DNA of 64,000 nucleotides, taken from Brevirhabdus pacifica (lineage in GTDB: Bacteria > Pseudomonadota > Alphaproteobacteria > Rhodobacterales > Rhodobacteraceae). Under the pieces are notes generated by a model. It was not told the DNA's origin. It made no database searches and was given only the letters and a program-made list of their open reading frames with translations. The position numbers and the translations under genes are program-made. The DNA lies in contig NZ_PGFI01000011.1 in assembly GCF_002797755.1 (NCBI RefSeq), positions 248,001 to 312,000 on the forward strand. Direction: 5' to 3'. Position 1 is the stretch's first letter. Every line of letters starts with the position of its first letter. Of the stretch, positions 8,183 to 18,301 are shown piece after piece.

Positions 8183-9465
8183 GCGGCCCCTCGCCAACGG
8201 ACGGGACCCTGCGCCCGCCGCCCCTGCGCAACGACTGTTTCGCGCTGCCCGCCGGGGTCGACTGGACCCCGGTCGATGACGCGATGGCACAGTTGCGCGA
8301 CGGTCTGCACGCGGTGACCGGGGTGATCCGCCTGCCGGTTGACGAGGCCGCCGGCCGCGTTCTGGCCGAGCCGGTTGCCGCCCTCCGCTCCAACCCGCCG
8401 ATGCCCAACTCGGCCGTCGATGGCTATGGCTTTGCCCATGCCGCGACCGGGTCGGGCCCGCAGCAATTGCCCCTGGTCGAGGGGCGCGCCGCCGCCGGCG
8501 TGCCATTCGAGGGCGGGGTGCCCCTGGGCCAGGCGATCCGCATCCTGACCGGCGCGATCCTGCCCGAGGGGGTGGATACGGTCGTGCTGGAAGAGGATGT
8601 CACCACCGACGGCGCCAACGTGGCCTTTCACGGCCCCCTGCGGGCGGGGTCCAATACCCGAAAGGCCGGTGAGGACGTGGTCGCGGGCGCACAGGTCTTC
8701 GACGCGGGCCACCGGCTGGGCGCGCCGGACCTGGCGCTGCTCTCGGCCCTCGGGGTGGCCGAGGTTTCGGTGCGCGAGCCGCTGCGTGTGGGCGTGTTAT
8801 CGACGGGGGATGAACTGGTCGCCGCCGGCCAGCCCGCCGGGCCCGGCCAGATATTCGACGCCAACCGCCCCATGCTGCTGGCGATGTTGCGCCGCTGGGG
8901 CGTGGTGGCTGTGGACATGGGACACGTCGGCGACGACCGCGCCGCCCTGGCCGAACGGCTGGACGACGCGCGCGACCGCTGCGACGCGCTGCTGACCTCG
9001 GGCGGGGCCTCTGCGGGCGACGAGGATCACGTCTCGGCACTGCTGGCCGAGACCGGATCGCTGCGCAACTGGCGCATCGCGCTGAAGCCGGGGCGTCCGC
9101 TGGCGCTGGCGCTATGGCAGGGAATGCCGGTCTTCGGCCTGCCGGGAAATCCGGTCGCCGCCTTCGTCTGCACCCTTCTTTTCGCCCGGCCGGCCTTCGC
9201 CGTGCTGGAAGGCGCGGAGTGGAGCGCGCCGCAGGGCTTCACCGTGCCCGCCGCCTTCAAGAAGAACAAGAAGCCCGGCCGCCGCGAGTACCTGCGCGCC
9301 CGGCTTGACGCTGAGGGACGGGCCGAGGTCTTTGTCTCGGAAGGCTCGGGGCGGATCTCGGGGCTGAGCTGGGCGACCGGGCTGGTCGAGCTTGAGGACG
9401 GCGCCCGCGACGTGCGGCCGGGGGATCCGGTACGCTTCCTGCCTTATGCGAGCTTCGGCCTGTAG
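8179..9465 (+). CDS. moeA: Molybdopterin molybdenumtransferase MoeA
   Basis: 428 residues with a TTG start that overlaps the mobB stop. Conserved MoeA sequence (RNDCFALPAGVDWTPVDDA) begins well before the first internal ATG at 8284, so the upstream start is needed. MoeA inserts molybdate into adenylylated molybdopterin. Motifs: PMPNSAVDGYGFA, ILTGAILPEGVDTVV, TSGGASAGDEDHV and GLPGNPVAAFV (about 320-330). It is the last gene of the cofactor operon, and the gene beyond is on the other strand. Confidence 0.94.
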   Translation: MSGPSPTDGTLRPPPLRNDCFALPAGVDWTPVDDAMAQLRDGLHAVTGVIRLPVDEAAGRVLAEPVAALRSNPPMPNSAVDGYGFAHAATGSGPQQLPLVEGRAAAGVPFEGGVPLGQAIRILTGAILPEGVDTVVLEEDVTTDGANVAFHGPLRAGSNTRKAGEDVVAGAQVFDAGHRLGAPDLALLSALGVAEVSVREPLRVGVLSTGDELVAAGQPAGPGQIFDANRPMLLAMLRRWGVVAVDMGHVGDDRAALAERLDDARDRCDALLTSGGASAGDEDHVSALLAETGSLRNWRIALKPGRPLALALWQGMPVFGLPGNPVAAFVCTLLFARPAFAVLEGAEWSAPQGFTVPAAFKKNKKPGRREYLRARLDAEGRAEVFVSEGSGRISGLSWATGLVELEDGARDVRPGDPVRFLPYASFGL

Positions 9466-9500
9466 CCGGGGGTGACGCCGCGCGCGCGGCGATGCCCAAA

Positions 9501-10532
9501 TCAGTCGAAGGTGCCCGAGACCCGGCCCACCAGCATGAAGGCCCGCGCGGTGCGCGTCTCGGCCAGGGCCGCGATGTCCTGATCGCTGGCGCCCTTCTCG
9601 AACTCGACAAAGCTGCGGTCAAACTGGCGCAGGAAGTGATGCGCCACGTCGCGGAAAACGGCATCGGACTTCATCCGGCCTGATGTCAGCGCCAGGCTGG
9701 AGCGGTCGCGGACCCCGGCCAGCGCCGCCACAGGCTTGCCCCGCTCGCCCTTGGCAAAGCGGCGCCAGACCTCGGGGCGGGCGCGGTCGGGGCGCAGATC
9801 GTCCATGTAGATCCCGTCCTGGCTGAGCAGGGTCAGCAGATCCTCGGAGGCGCGGATCAGCGTGGCGATGCGCCGGTCGGCCAGCGCCAGCCGCAGGGCG
9901 CGGAAACCCTCGCGGTCGTTGGCATCCTCGGGGAAGTTCATGGCCTTGATGAAATCGGCGATCGAGATCGGCACGCCCAGGTCCTCGGCCGGGGTGCCCA
10001 GGGCCAGGCTGGGCTGATCGACATGGGGCTTGCCGGCGGCGCCGGCGACCGGGGTGCCGGCCAGGGGCGCATGCATCGGCCGTTCGCCCGAGCGCACGGA
10101 ATGGAACATGGCCAGCGCCTCCTCGGTGGCGCGCTGGGCCTCGACAAGCTGTTCGATCTTGCGCGTCAGGCCGGGGTCCAGACTTGCGTTGTTGCTGTGG
10201 CTCTGGACCACGTAGGCGTTGCGCAGCGCGTCGATCGAGGCCTGAAGGCGCGCCGACTCGGCCTTCATCATGCGCGAGGTGCGCGCGGCCACGGCCGCCA
10301 CCCAGATCAGCGCCAGCGGCAGGAAGATCGCGACGAAGATCATGATCGTGGTCGCGGGATTGCCGCCCTCGCCCGACGCCGGCGGGATCACGTAAAGATA
10401 GACGAAGACCAGCGCCACCCAGACGAAGCTGAGGATCGCCGCCACGATCTCGGTGGCCGAGATCGCGTTTTCCCCCGCGCCGTCGCGCCCGCCGAAAAGC
10501 GGGGGCGTCTGGCGGTTCCTGTCAGTGACCAT
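9501..10532 (-). CDS. Conserved membrane protein of unknown function
   Basis: 343 residues, not recognised as a named family beyond similar proteins in Rhodobacterales. Two transmembrane helices are visible (about 29-50 and 62-83). A basic and probably coiled stretch follows (RTSRMMKAESARLQASIDAL), then a Pro/Gly/Ala linker near 160-180. The large C-terminal soluble domain contains ISIADFIKAMNFPEDANDREG, DLLTLLSQDGIYMDDLRPD and a terminal VGRVSGTFD. It lies 30 bp after greA on the same strand, so the two are probably cotranscribed. Its topology, with both helices at the N-terminus, leaves the main domain on one side of the membrane. Confidence 0.85.
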   Translation of the reverse strand: MVTDRNRQTPPLFGGRDGAGENAISATEIVAAILSFVWVALVFVYLYVIPPASGEGGNPATTIMIFVAIFLPLALIWVAAVAARTSRMMKAESARLQASIDALRNAYVVQSHSNNASLDPGLTRKIEQLVEAQRATEEALAMFHSVRSGERPMHAPLAGTPVAGAAGKPHVDQPSLALGTPAEDLGVPISIADFIKAMNFPEDANDREGFRALRLALADRRIATLIRASEDLLTLLSQDGIYMDDLRPDRARPEVWRRFAKGERGKPVAALAGVRDRSSLALTSGRMKSDAVFRDVAHHFLRQFDRSFVEFEKGASDQDIAALAETRTARAFMLVGRVSGTFD

Positions 10533-10562
10533 GCGGTGTCCTGTCCATCAGCCCGCGGCGGG

Positions 10563-11033
10563 CTAATGATATCCGATTTCAAGAACTTCGTAGCTGCGCG
10601 TGCCGCCGGGGGTGCGCACTTCGACGCTATCACCTTCCTCCTTGCCGATCAAAGCGTGGGCAAGGGGGGACTTGATGTTCAGGCGGCCCTTTTCGATGTC
10701 GGCCTCGGGCTCACCGACGATCTGGTAGGTCTTCTCTTCGTCGGTGTCCTCGTCGACAAGCTTGACCGTCGCGCCGAACTTGATGTTGCCGGACATCTTG
10801 GACGTGTCGATCACGTCGGCGCGCGAGATGATCGACTCCAGCTCCTTGACCCGGCCCTCGATGAAGCTCTGCTTTTCGCGGGCGGCGTGATACTCGGCAT
10901 TCTCGGAAAGGTCGCCATGTTCACGCGCCTCGGCGATCGCGCGGATGACGGCCGGGCGCTGGACGGACTTCAGGTTCTTCAGTTCGGCCTCCAGCGCCTG
11001 GTGGCCGCTGCGCGTCATGGGTATCTTTTCCAC
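10563..11033 (-). CDS. greA: Transcription elongation factor GreA
   Basis: 156 residues, the standard GreA length. GreA binds the RNA polymerase secondary channel and stimulates cleavage of backtracked transcripts. The N-terminal coiled coil begins [20 protein letters not shown] and has the acidic tip [20 protein letters not shown]. The C-terminal FKBP-like domain ends with [18 protein letters not shown]. The start is GTG (11031-11033), supported by the conserved MEKIPMT and a GGAGG seven bases upstream, rather than the internal ATG at 11018. Confidence 0.96.
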   Translation of the reverse strand: MEKIPMTRSGHQALEAELKNLKSVQRPAVIRAIAEAREHGDLSENAEYHAAREKQSFIEGRVKELESIISRADVIDTSKMSGNIKFGATVKLVDEDTDEEKTYQIVGEPEADIEKGRLNIKSPLAHALIGKEEGDSVEVRTPGGTRSYEVLEIGYH

Positions 11034-11222
11034 GTCTCATCCTCCGGTCCGTGGGCGTCCTGGCGCGGGCGCCCCTCGGGCGCATCACTGCGCCCTGCTG
11101 TTTCGCTTAACTGAACCAACCGCCGAGCGGATGGCAAGCGATAACTGGGGCTTGGCGCCCCGCGCGGCAACCGCTTGCCGCGTGTCGCGACGTCGTTGCC
11201 GCCACGTGCCGGGAGGGACAGA

Positions 11223-11251
11223 TTGACGTGTCGGTCAGCGCTGGGATATTT
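11223..11251 (+). promoter_or_regulatory. Candidate sigma70-type promoter of the ETF-QO gene
   Basis: TTGACG is separated by 17 bases from ATATTT, about 70 bp before the ETF-QO start. The -35 is good and the -10 is weak. Found by eye only. Confidence 0.4.
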
Positions 11252-11319
11252 GCCATTGGGTAACAAGCATATGAAACATCCCCGGCGGTGCCGTGCCGTC
11301 AGCCAGAAGGAAGCCGAAC

Positions 11320-12969
11320 ATGTCCGACTCCGCGCGCGAAACCATGGAATACGACGTCGTGATCGTGGGTGCCGGCCCGGCCGGCCTCAGCGCCGCGATC
11401 CGCCTCAAGCAGTTGAACGCCGACCTTGATGTCGTGGTGCTGGAAAAGGGATCGGAAGTGGGCGCGCATATCCTGTCGGGCGCGGTTCTGGATCCCTCGG
11501 GCCTTGATGCGCTGCTGCCCGACTGGCGCAACATGGGCGCGCCGATCAACGTCGAGGTCAAGCGCGACGAATTCCACATGCTGGGAGAGTCCGGCTCGGT
11601 CCGCATCCCGAACTTCCTGATGCCGCCGCTGATGTCGAACCACGGCAACTACATCGTGTCGATGGGCAATGTCTGCCGCTGGATGGCCGAACAGGCCGAG
11701 GCGCTGGGGGTCGAGATCTTCCCCGGCATGTCCTGCTCGGCGTTGGTCTATCGCGAGGATGGCAGCGTTAAGGGCGTGGTCGCCGGCGAATTCGGCCTGA
11801 ACACCGATGGCACCCCCGGCCCCAACTATGAACCGGGCATGGAGCTGCACGGCAAATACGTTCTGCTGGGCGAGGGTGTCCGCGGATCGCTTTCCAAGCA
11901 GGTGATCGAGAAGTTCGCCCTCGACGGCGACAGCGACGTGCAGAAATACGGCCTTGGCATGAAGGAGATCTGGGAGATCGACCCCGCCAAGCACCAGCAG
12001 GGCAAGGTCGTGCACACCATGGGATGGCCGCTGGGCGGCAACGCGGGCGGCGGGTCCTTCATCTACCACCTGGACAACAACCAAGTCTATGTCGGCTTTG
12101 TCGTGCACCTGAACTACGCCAACCCCTACCTGTTCCCCTACATGGAGTTTCAGCGCTTCAAGCACCACCCGATGGTGGCCGAGCTCTTGGAAGGCGGCAA
12201 GCGCGTGGCCTACGGCGCGCGCGCCATCTCCGAGGGCGGTTGGCAGTCGCTGCCCAAGCTGGCCTTTCCGGGGGGCGCGCTGCTGGGCTGTTCGGCGGGC
12301 ATGGTCAACGTGCCGCGCATCAAGGGCAACCACAACGCGATGCTGTCGGGCAAGGCCGCGGCCGAGGCCATCGTCGAGGCGCTGGCCGCCGGCCGCTCGG
12401 CCGACGTGCTGGACGGGTATGACGGGGCCGTCCGCGACGGCGCCATCGGCCGCGACCTGCGCCCCGTGCGCAACGTCAAGCCGCTGTGGTCGCGCTTCGG
12501 GCTGCTGGCCTCGCTTACCGTCGGCGGGCTGGACATGTGGACCAACAACCTTTTCGGCTTCTCGCTTTTCGGCACGCTCAAGCACCAGAAGACCGACGCC
12601 GAGGCGACCGAGCTGGCCGAGCAGCACAAGCCCATCGACTATCCCCGTCCCGACGGGGTGCTGAGCTTTGACCGGCTGACCAACGTCAGCTTCTCGATGA
12701 CCAACCACGAGGAAAACCAGCCCTGCCACCTCAAGCTGCGGGATGCCGATACGCCGGTGAAGGTGAACCTGCCGCTCTATGCCGGCCCCTCGGCGCGCTA
12801 CTGCCCCGCGGGCGTCTACGAGTTCGTGGGAGAGGGCGAGGCGGTCAAGTTCCAGATCAATTTCCAGAACTGCGTCCACTGCAAGACCTGTGACATCAAG
12901 GACCCCAGTCAGAACATCGTCTGGACCACCCCGCAGGGAGGCGATGGTCCGAACTACCCGAACATGTAA
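11320..12969 (+). CDS. Electron transfer flavoprotein-ubiquinone oxidoreductase
   Basis: 549 residues. It is a membrane-associated FAD/4Fe-4S enzyme that takes electrons from ETF, reduced by acyl-CoA dehydrogenases, and gives them to ubiquinone. VVIVGAGPAGLSAAIRL holds the FAD dinucleotide fold (Gly17, Gly19, Gly22). The C-terminal cluster cysteines are Cys495 (YCPAGVYE) and Cys518, Cys521, Cys524 (NCVHCKTCD). ATG 11320 has an AAGGA ribosome site and starts MSDSARETMEYD. It links to the acyl-CoA dehydrogenase encoded at 2.3-4.0 kb by pathway, not by operon. Confidence 0.96.
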   Translation: MSDSARETMEYDVVIVGAGPAGLSAAIRLKQLNADLDVVVLEKGSEVGAHILSGAVLDPSGLDALLPDWRNMGAPINVEVKRDEFHMLGESGSVRIPNFLMPPLMSNHGNYIVSMGNVCRWMAEQAEALGVEIFPGMSCSALVYREDGSVKGVVAGEFGLNTDGTPGPNYEPGMELHGKYVLLGEGVRGSLSKQVIEKFALDGDSDVQKYGLGMKEIWEIDPAKHQQGKVVHTMGWPLGGNAGGGSFIYHLDNNQVYVGFVVHLNYANPYLFPYMEFQRFKHHPMVAELLEGGKRVAYGARAISEGGWQSLPKLAFPGGALLGCSAGMVNVPRIKGNHNAMLSGKAAAEAIVEALAAGRSADVLDGYDGAVRDGAIGRDLRPVRNVKPLWSRFGLLASLTVGGLDMWTNNLFGFSLFGTLKHQKTDAEATELAEQHKPIDYPRPDGVLSFDRLTNVSFSMTNHEENQPCHLKLRDADTPVKVNLPLYAGPSARYCPAGVYEFVGEGEAVKFQINFQNCVHCKTCDIKDPSQNIVWTTPQGGDGPNYPNM

Positions 12970-13063
12970 CAATTGCATCAGCAGAGGGTCCCCGGGCCCG
13001 GGGTGGATTGCTCCGGGCCGCGCGTGGTCGTAACCTGTGCCGCAGTTTTATGAGGACCTCCGC

Positions 13064-14752
13064 ATGACACGTTTTCGCAGACTGATGAGTTCCGTGGCCC
13101 TCGGGGTGATCGCTTTCTCAGTCCCCCTTGAAGCCGGGGCCAAGGGGCTTGCGGGGTCCTATCTGGCCGCGCGCCAGGCCAGCGCCGACAACGAGTTTCG
13201 CATAGCGGCGCAATACTATACCCGCGCCTTGGCCGAGGATCGCGACAACGCCATCCTGATGGAAAGCCTGATCGTCTCGTACATGGGGCTGGGACAGATC
13301 GACAAGGCGATCACCGTCGCGCGCCAGATGGAAAGCGCCAAGGCCGACAGCCAGATCGCACAGCTGATTCTTTTGGGCGATGCGATTCGCAACGGCGGCG
13401 ACGCGGCGGCCTATTCCGAGAGCGTGGGCGAGCTGGTGAGCGGATTGGTGCTTGCCTGGGACCTGCTGGGCGAGGGTAAGATGACCGAGGCGCTGGCCCG
13501 GTTCGACACGCTGATCGCGACGCCGGGGCTGAAGGAATTCGGCGCCTATCACAAGGCGCTGGCGCTGGGTCTTGCGGGCGACATGGAAGGCGCCGACGCG
13601 ATCCTGTCCGGCAAGGCCGAAGGGGCGCTTCAGATGACGCGCCGGGGCGTGCTGACCCATGCCAGCGTTCTCAGCCAGCTTGACCGGGACGGCGATGCGA
13701 TCGAACTGATCGAAACTGCGCTGCCCGATACCTCGGACCCCGAGATCATCGCCGCCCTCGAGACGCTTGAGGCGGGCGAGACCCTGGCCTTCGACATGGT
13801 GACCAGCGCCCAGGACGGCCAGGCCGAGGTGTTCTATACCGTCGCCGCCGCCCTGCGCGGCGAGACCCCCGACAGCCTGACGCTGCTGTATTCGCGCATT
13901 GCCGAGTATCTTCAGCCCGATCACATCGACGCCCTGCTGCTGAGCGCGGGACTGCTGGAATCGCTGGGTCAGCGGGACCTGGCCACCGCCGCCTACGACC
14001 GGGTGCCGGCGGACGATCCGGCCTACCACATCGCCGCCATCGGCCGGGCCGAGACGCTTCAGGACATCGGTAAACCCGACGCCGCGGTCGAGGTTCTGCA
14101 ACAGCTGGGCAAGACCCACGGTCAGATCGCCTCGGTCCACGTGACGCTGGGCGACATGCTGCGCCGCCTCAACCGCTACGAGGAGGCCGAAGAGGCCTAC
14201 ACCCGCGCGCTGGAGCTGGTGCCGCATCCCTCGGCCTCGCAATGGGTGGTCTATTATGCCCGTGGCATCAGCCGCGAACGCCAGAACGAGTGGACCATCG
14301 CCGAGGGCGATTTCCGTAAGGCGCTGGAGCTTCGCCCCAACCAGCCGCTGGTCCTGAACTACTTGGGCTATTCCTTCGTCGAGCAGGACAAGAACCTGGA
14401 CGAGGCGCTGGAGATGATCGAGCTGGCGGTCGCCGAGCGGCCCAACGACGGTTACATCACCGACAGTCTGGGCTGGGTCCTCTATCGTCTTGGCCGCTAC
14501 GAGGAAGCGGTGCCGCATATGGAACGCGCGGTCGAGCTGATGCCGCTGGACCCGATCATCAACGATCACCTGGGCGACGTTCTGTGGCGCGTCGGCCGGG
14601 AGCGCGAGGCCGAATTCCAGTGGAAGCGTGCCCTGTCCTTCAAGCCCGAGGAACGCGACGAGAAGCGCATCCTGCGCAAGCTGGACGTGGGCCTGGACAT
14701 GGTCCTCTCGGAAGAGGCAAAGGCACCGGTCACGGTGGCGAATGACGGCTGA
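13064..14752 (+). CDS. Secreted TPR-repeat protein
   Basis: 562 residues. The N-terminus ([20 protein letters not shown], then PLEAGAKG) is a signal peptide, so the protein is expected in the periplasm or at the outer membrane. The rest is made of tetratricopeptide repeats. The clearest are [20 protein letters not shown] near the start, and [37 protein letters not shown] and [20 protein letters not shown] near the end. TPR arrays are scaffolds; a specific partner cannot be read from the sequence. The stop overlaps the ispE start, an arrangement that suggests translational coupling. The start has TGAGGA upstream. Confidence 0.88.
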   Translation: MTRFRRLMSSVALGVIAFSVPLEAGAKGLAGSYLAARQASADNEFRIAAQYYTRALAEDRDNAILMESLIVSYMGLGQIDKAITVARQMESAKADSQIAQLILLGDAIRNGGDAAAYSESVGELVSGLVLAWDLLGEGKMTEALARFDTLIATPGLKEFGAYHKALALGLAGDMEGADAILSGKAEGALQMTRRGVLTHASVLSQLDRDGDAIELIETALPDTSDPEIIAALETLEAGETLAFDMVTSAQDGQAEVFYTVAAALRGETPDSLTLLYSRIAEYLQPDHIDALLLSAGLLESLGQRDLATAAYDRVPADDPAYHIAAIGRAETLQDIGKPDAAVEVLQQLGKTHGQIASVHVTLGDMLRRLNRYEEAEEAYTRALELVPHPSASQWVVYYARGISRERQNEWTIAEGDFRKALELRPNQPLVLNYLGYSFVEQDKNLDEALEMIELAVAERPNDGYITDSLGWVLYRLGRYEEAVPHMERAVELMPLDPIINDHLGDVLWRVGREREAEFQWKRALSFKPEERDEKRILRKLDVGLDMVLSEEAKAPVTVANDG

Positions 14753-15731
14753 GGAACACGCCACGGAATTCGTCAAAGAATACGCCCCGGCCAAGATCAA
14801 CCTGACGCTGCACGTCACCGGACGGCGCGACGACGGGTATCACTTCCTCGACAGTCTCGTGGCCTTTGTCAGCACGGGCGACATCCTGCATGCCGAACCC
14901 GCCGCCCCGGGGGAGCTTTTGCTGGACCTGGCCGGTCCATTCGGCGCGACCGTGCCGGCGGGCGACGACAACCTTGTCCTGCGGGCGGCGCGGTTTCTTG
15001 CCGCCGAATGCGAAGCCCGGCCCCTTCCGGGGGCGCGGCTGACGCTGGAGAAATTCCTGCCGCCGGCCTCGGGGATCGGGGGCGGATCGGCCGACGCCGC
15101 CGCCGCGATCCGGGCGTTGTCCCGGCTGTGGGGCGTGCCCCTGCCCGAGGGGGCCGCGCTGGTGTCGCTGGGGGCCGACGTGCCCGTCTGTCTGGCCTCC
15201 CGCCCGGCCCGGATGCGCGGGATCGGCCAGACCCTGGGCGCCGTCCCCCCGCTGCCCGAATTCCACATGGTGCTGGTCAACCCGGGCGTCGAGGTGCCGA
15301 CCCCGATGGTGTTCGGCGGGCTTTCGGCCTGCGGCAACGAGCCGATGACCGATCGCATCCCCCGCTTCGGGACCGCCTGGGACCTGGTCACGTGGATGCA
15401 CCTGCAGCGCAATGATCTCGAGGCGCCGGCCATCGCCCGTGCTCCGGTCATCCGCGACGCGATCCTCGCCCTTTCGGGCACGACCGATTGCATGCTGGCG
15501 CGAATGTCGGGTTCGGGTGCAACCTGTTTCGGTATGTTCGAGACCGCGCACGCCGCCCGCGCCGCGGCCCGGGCCATCCGCCGTGCCCATCCCCGCTGGT
15601 GGGTGGAGGCCGCGACACCCCTGGCCGACCTTCCCAGGCAGAGCGCCGGCGTGCCGCTGGAGGATTGCACCGCACCCGGCTCCGGGGAAAGCGACCCGTT
15701 GCATGCTGCGCCGCAATATCCTAACGAGTGA
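14742..15731 (+). CDS. ispE: 4-diphosphocytidyl-2-C-methyl-D-erythritol kinase
   Basis: 329 residues, GHMP kinase family. It phosphorylates CDP-ME in the non-mevalonate (MEP) isoprenoid pathway. Motifs are [21 protein letters not shown] at the N-terminus, the ATP loop [15 protein letters not shown] (about 107-121), and [12 protein letters not shown] in the C-terminal lobe. ATG 14742 lies inside the end of the TPR gene. The C-terminal 40 residues after the kinase core (from about [10 protein letters not shown]) are proline/acid-rich and look variable. The isoprenoid product also feeds the polyprenyl synthase encoded at 35.4 kb. Confidence 0.95.
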   Translation: MTAEEHATEFVKEYAPAKINLTLHVTGRRDDGYHFLDSLVAFVSTGDILHAEPAAPGELLLDLAGPFGATVPAGDDNLVLRAARFLAAECEARPLPGARLTLEKFLPPASGIGGGSADAAAAIRALSRLWGVPLPEGAALVSLGADVPVCLASRPARMRGIGQTLGAVPPLPEFHMVLVNPGVEVPTPMVFGGLSACGNEPMTDRIPRFGTAWDLVTWMHLQRNDLEAPAIARAPVIRDAILALSGTTDCMLARMSGSGATCFGMFETAHAARAAARAIRRAHPRWWVEAATPLADLPRQSAGVPLEDCTAPGSGESDPLHAAPQYPNE

Positions 15732-15770
15732 CGTGCCTGTCACGCAACTTAATGACCTCAAGGATCCGCA

Positions 15771-16736
15771 ATGAGCTTCCGCATCCAGCCCTCGCCCGTT
15801 TCCCGCCCCAACCGCTGCCAGCTTTTCGGCCCGGGCTCCCGCCCTGCGATCTTCGAAAAGATGGCCGCCAGCGCCGCGGATGTGGTGAACCTGGATCTGG
15901 AGGACAGCGTCGCCCCCGATGACAAAGCCCAGGCCCGTCAGAACATCATCGCCGCCATCTCGGATGTGGATTGGGGCGACAAGACGCTGAGCGTCCGGAT
16001 CAACGGTCTGGATACCCCCTGGTGGTATCGCGACGTGGTCGACCTGCTGGAACAAGCCGGCGAGCGGCTGGACCTCATCATGATCCCCAAGGTCGGCTGT
16101 GCGGGTGATCTTTATGCCGTCGACGCCCTTGTCACCGCGATCGAGCGTGCGACGGGCCGCAGCAAGCGGCTGGGCTTCGAGGTCATCATCGAAAGCGCCG
16201 CCGGCATCGCCCATGTCGAAGAGATCGCCGCCGCCTCGGACCGGCTTCAGGCCATGAGCCTGGGGGCCGCCGATTTCGCGGCCTCGATGGGGATGCAGAC
16301 CACTGGCATCGGCGGCACGCAGGAAGGCTATTACATGCTGCGCGAGGGGCAGCAGTACTGGTCCGATCCCTGGCACTGGGCCCAGACCGCGATCGTCGCC
16401 GCCTGCCGCACCCATGGCGTCCTGCCGGTCGACGGGCCCTATGGCGATTTCTCGGACCCCGAGGGCTTCCTGGCTCAGGCGCGCCGCTCGGCCGTGCTGG
16501 GCATGGTCGGCAAATGGGCGATCCACCCCAGCCAGATCCCGCTGTCGAACCAGGTCTTCACCCCCTCGGAAGAGGCCGTGACCGAGGCGCGCGAGATTCT
16601 GGAGGCCATGGAGAAGGCCAAGACCGAAGGATCGGGCGCCACGGTCTACAAGGGACGGCTGGTCGACATCGCCTCGATCAAGCAGGCCGAAGTCATCGTC
16701 CGGCAATCCGAACTGATCGCTGCCCGCCAGGGCTGA
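15771..16736 (+). CDS. mcl1: L-malyl-CoA/beta-methylmalyl-CoA lyase
   Basis: 321 residues, HpcH/HpaI-CitE superfamily. In Rhodobacter sphaeroides, Mcl1 reversibly cleaves malyl-CoA to acetyl-CoA and glyoxylate, and beta-methylmalyl-CoA to propionyl-CoA and glyoxylate, as part of the ethylmalonyl-CoA pathway of acetate assimilation. Visible: the RPNRCQLFGPGSRPAIFEKM start, VVNLDLEDSVAPDDKAQAR with the metal-binding acidic residues, LGFEVIIESAAGIAHVEEI and GKWAIHPSQI. AAGGATC lies just before the ATG. The strong match and the lineage favour malyl-CoA lyase over citrate lyase beta chain. Confidence 0.94.
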   Translation: MSFRIQPSPVSRPNRCQLFGPGSRPAIFEKMAASAADVVNLDLEDSVAPDDKAQARQNIIAAISDVDWGDKTLSVRINGLDTPWWYRDVVDLLEQAGERLDLIMIPKVGCAGDLYAVDALVTAIERATGRSKRLGFEVIIESAAGIAHVEEIAAASDRLQAMSLGAADFAASMGMQTTGIGGTQEGYYMLREGQQYWSDPWHWAQTAIVAACRTHGVLPVDGPYGDFSDPEGFLAQARRSAVLGMVGKWAIHPSQIPLSNQVFTPSEEAVTEAREILEAMEKAKTEGSGATVYKGRLVDIASIKQAEVIVRQSELIAARQG

Positions 16737-16838
16737 GCGACGGCGCCGGTCACGCCTGCCCGAAGGGGCGGCGGCGCAGAACTTGACAGGATGCAGAGAG
16801 CAGGGCGGGGCGGTCAGCCCGCGCCGCCCGGCCTTGGC

Positions 16839-17069
16839 CTAGCGCATGCGGGGCATGGGCCGGATCTGGGGTGCCGACCGCTCGAACCCCGAATAGGACG
16901 GGCCGCCGCCGGGAAGGCCGGAGAGCTGGCCCGAGAACTGGGCCGAGAACGGGCGTTCCAGCACCGGGCCGGGCGTGCGGTTGCGCAGGTATCTCAGACG
17001 GCGCCGGAGAATCGGCCGGGCCAGGTAGATCAGCACCAGAAGGGCAGCGAGGGTTAGCGAGTAATACAT
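16839..17069 (-). CDS. Small single-pass membrane protein, unknown
   Basis: 76 residues. One hydrophobic helix at the very N-terminus (MYYSLTLAALLVLIYLARPI) is followed by a strongly basic patch (RRRLRYLRNR) and a Pro/Gly/Ser-rich tail. By the positive-inside rule the tail should be cytoplasmic. I do not recognise a family. It is convergent with mcl1 and divergent from accA. The composition and a plausible start argue that it is a gene, but no conserved motif proves it. Confidence 0.6.
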   Translation of the reverse strand: MYYSLTLAALLVLIYLARPILRRRLRYLRNRTPGPVLERPFSAQFSGQLSGLPGGGPSYSGFERSAPQIRPMPRMR

Positions 17070-17311
17070 GTGACGTTCATTTCCTGACGTTCTTATCGCT
17101 GGTGTTGTCGCAATTTGCGTTGATCGTTCTAAGGCGCAAATCTGACCGTTTCTTGAACGCCGGGCCGCAGAACTGCCCGAATTCGATCCTCGGAAGCAGC
17201 GTTCCGGTAGGATGACGCGCCGGCCCGCCGGCTGAATCCGACCCTGGCCGGGGATTGTTGCAAAAACCGTCCCCGGGCGTCATATAACCCGGACAACAGG
17301 CGGAGCATTCC

Positions 17312-18274
17312 ATGCAAAACTATCTCGAATTTGAAAAGCCGCTGGCCGAGATCGAGGGCAAGGCCGAGGAATTGCGGGCGATGGCCCGGGCGAATTCCGA
17401 AATGGACGTGGAAAAAGAGGCCGCGGCGCTGGACGCCAAGGCCGACAAGATGCTGCGCGAGCTTTATGCCGAGCTGACCCCCTGGCGCAAATGCCAGGTC
17501 GCCCGGCACCCGAACCGCCCCCATTGCATGGATTACGTGAACCGACTGTTCACCGATTTCATGCCGCTGGCCGGCGATCGCAACTTTGCCGACGACCACG
17601 CCGTGATCGGCGGGCTGGCCCGGCTTGAGGACCGCCCGGTGATGGTGATCGGCCATGAGAAGGGCCACGACACCAAGACCCGGATCGAGCGCAACTTCGG
17701 CATGGCCCGCCCCGAGGGGTATCGCAAGGCAATCCGCCTGATGGATCTGGCCGACCGCTTCCGCCTGCCGGTTGTGACCCTTGTCGACACGCCCGGCGCC
17801 TACCCCGGCAAAGGCGCCGAGGAGCGGGGCCAGTCCGAGGCGATCGCCCGCTCGACCGAGCGCTGCCTGAGCATCGGCGTCCCGCTGGTCTCGGTCATCA
17901 TCGGCGAGGGCGGGTCGGGCGGCGCCGTTGCCTTCGCCACCGCCGACCGGCTGGTGATGCTGGAGCATTCGATCTACTCGGTCATCAGCCCCGAGGGCTG
18001 TGCCTCGATCCTGTGGAAGGATGCCGAGAAGATGCGCGAGGCCGCCGAGGCCCTGCGCCTGACGGCCCAGGACCTCAAGGCACTGGGCGTGATCGACCGG
18101 ATCGTCAAGGAACCCGTGGGTGGCGCCCAGCGGGCCCGCGACGCGGCCATCGACGCCGTCGGTCGCAGCATCGTCGAACTGCTGGAGGAGCTTTCGGGCA
18201 AGGACGGCAAGGCCCTGCGCGACGCGCGGCGGCAGAAATTCCTGGACATGGGATCGAAGGGCCTGGCCGCCTGA
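17312..18274 (+). CDS. accA: Acetyl-CoA carboxylase carboxyltransferase subunit alpha
   Basis: 320 residues, the usual AccA length. It forms the carboxyltransferase with AccD, moving carboxyl from biotin to acetyl-CoA to give malonyl-CoA, the first committed step of fatty-acid synthesis. Blocks: [20 protein letters not shown] at the start, [40 protein letters not shown], and [21 protein letters not shown]. It stands alone, convergent with the histidine kinase gene. The other subunits are not in the window. Confidence 0.97.
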   Translation: MQNYLEFEKPLAEIEGKAEELRAMARANSEMDVEKEAAALDAKADKMLRELYAELTPWRKCQVARHPNRPHCMDYVNRLFTDFMPLAGDRNFADDHAVIGGLARLEDRPVMVIGHEKGHDTKTRIERNFGMARPEGYRKAIRLMDLADRFRLPVVTLVDTPGAYPGKGAEERGQSEAIARSTERCLSIGVPLVSVIIGEGGSGGAVAFATADRLVMLEHSIYSVISPEGCASILWKDAEKMREAAEALRLTAQDLKALGVIDRIVKEPVGGAQRARDAAIDAVGRSIVELLEELSGKDGKALRDARRQKFLDMGSKGLAA

Positions 18275-18301
18275 TGCGCCAGCGGGCCGGGGCGCGATGC
18301 C

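Noticed and set aside
9477-9490. GC palindrome GCCGCGCGCGCGGC after moeA
   Set aside because: Simple CG alternation gives such palindromes by chance in this GC-rich genome; no T-run and no other support as a terminator.
12990-13003. CCCCGGGCCCGGGG palindrome before the TPR gene
   Set aside because: Low-complexity GC run with no associated signal; not supported as an operator or terminator.
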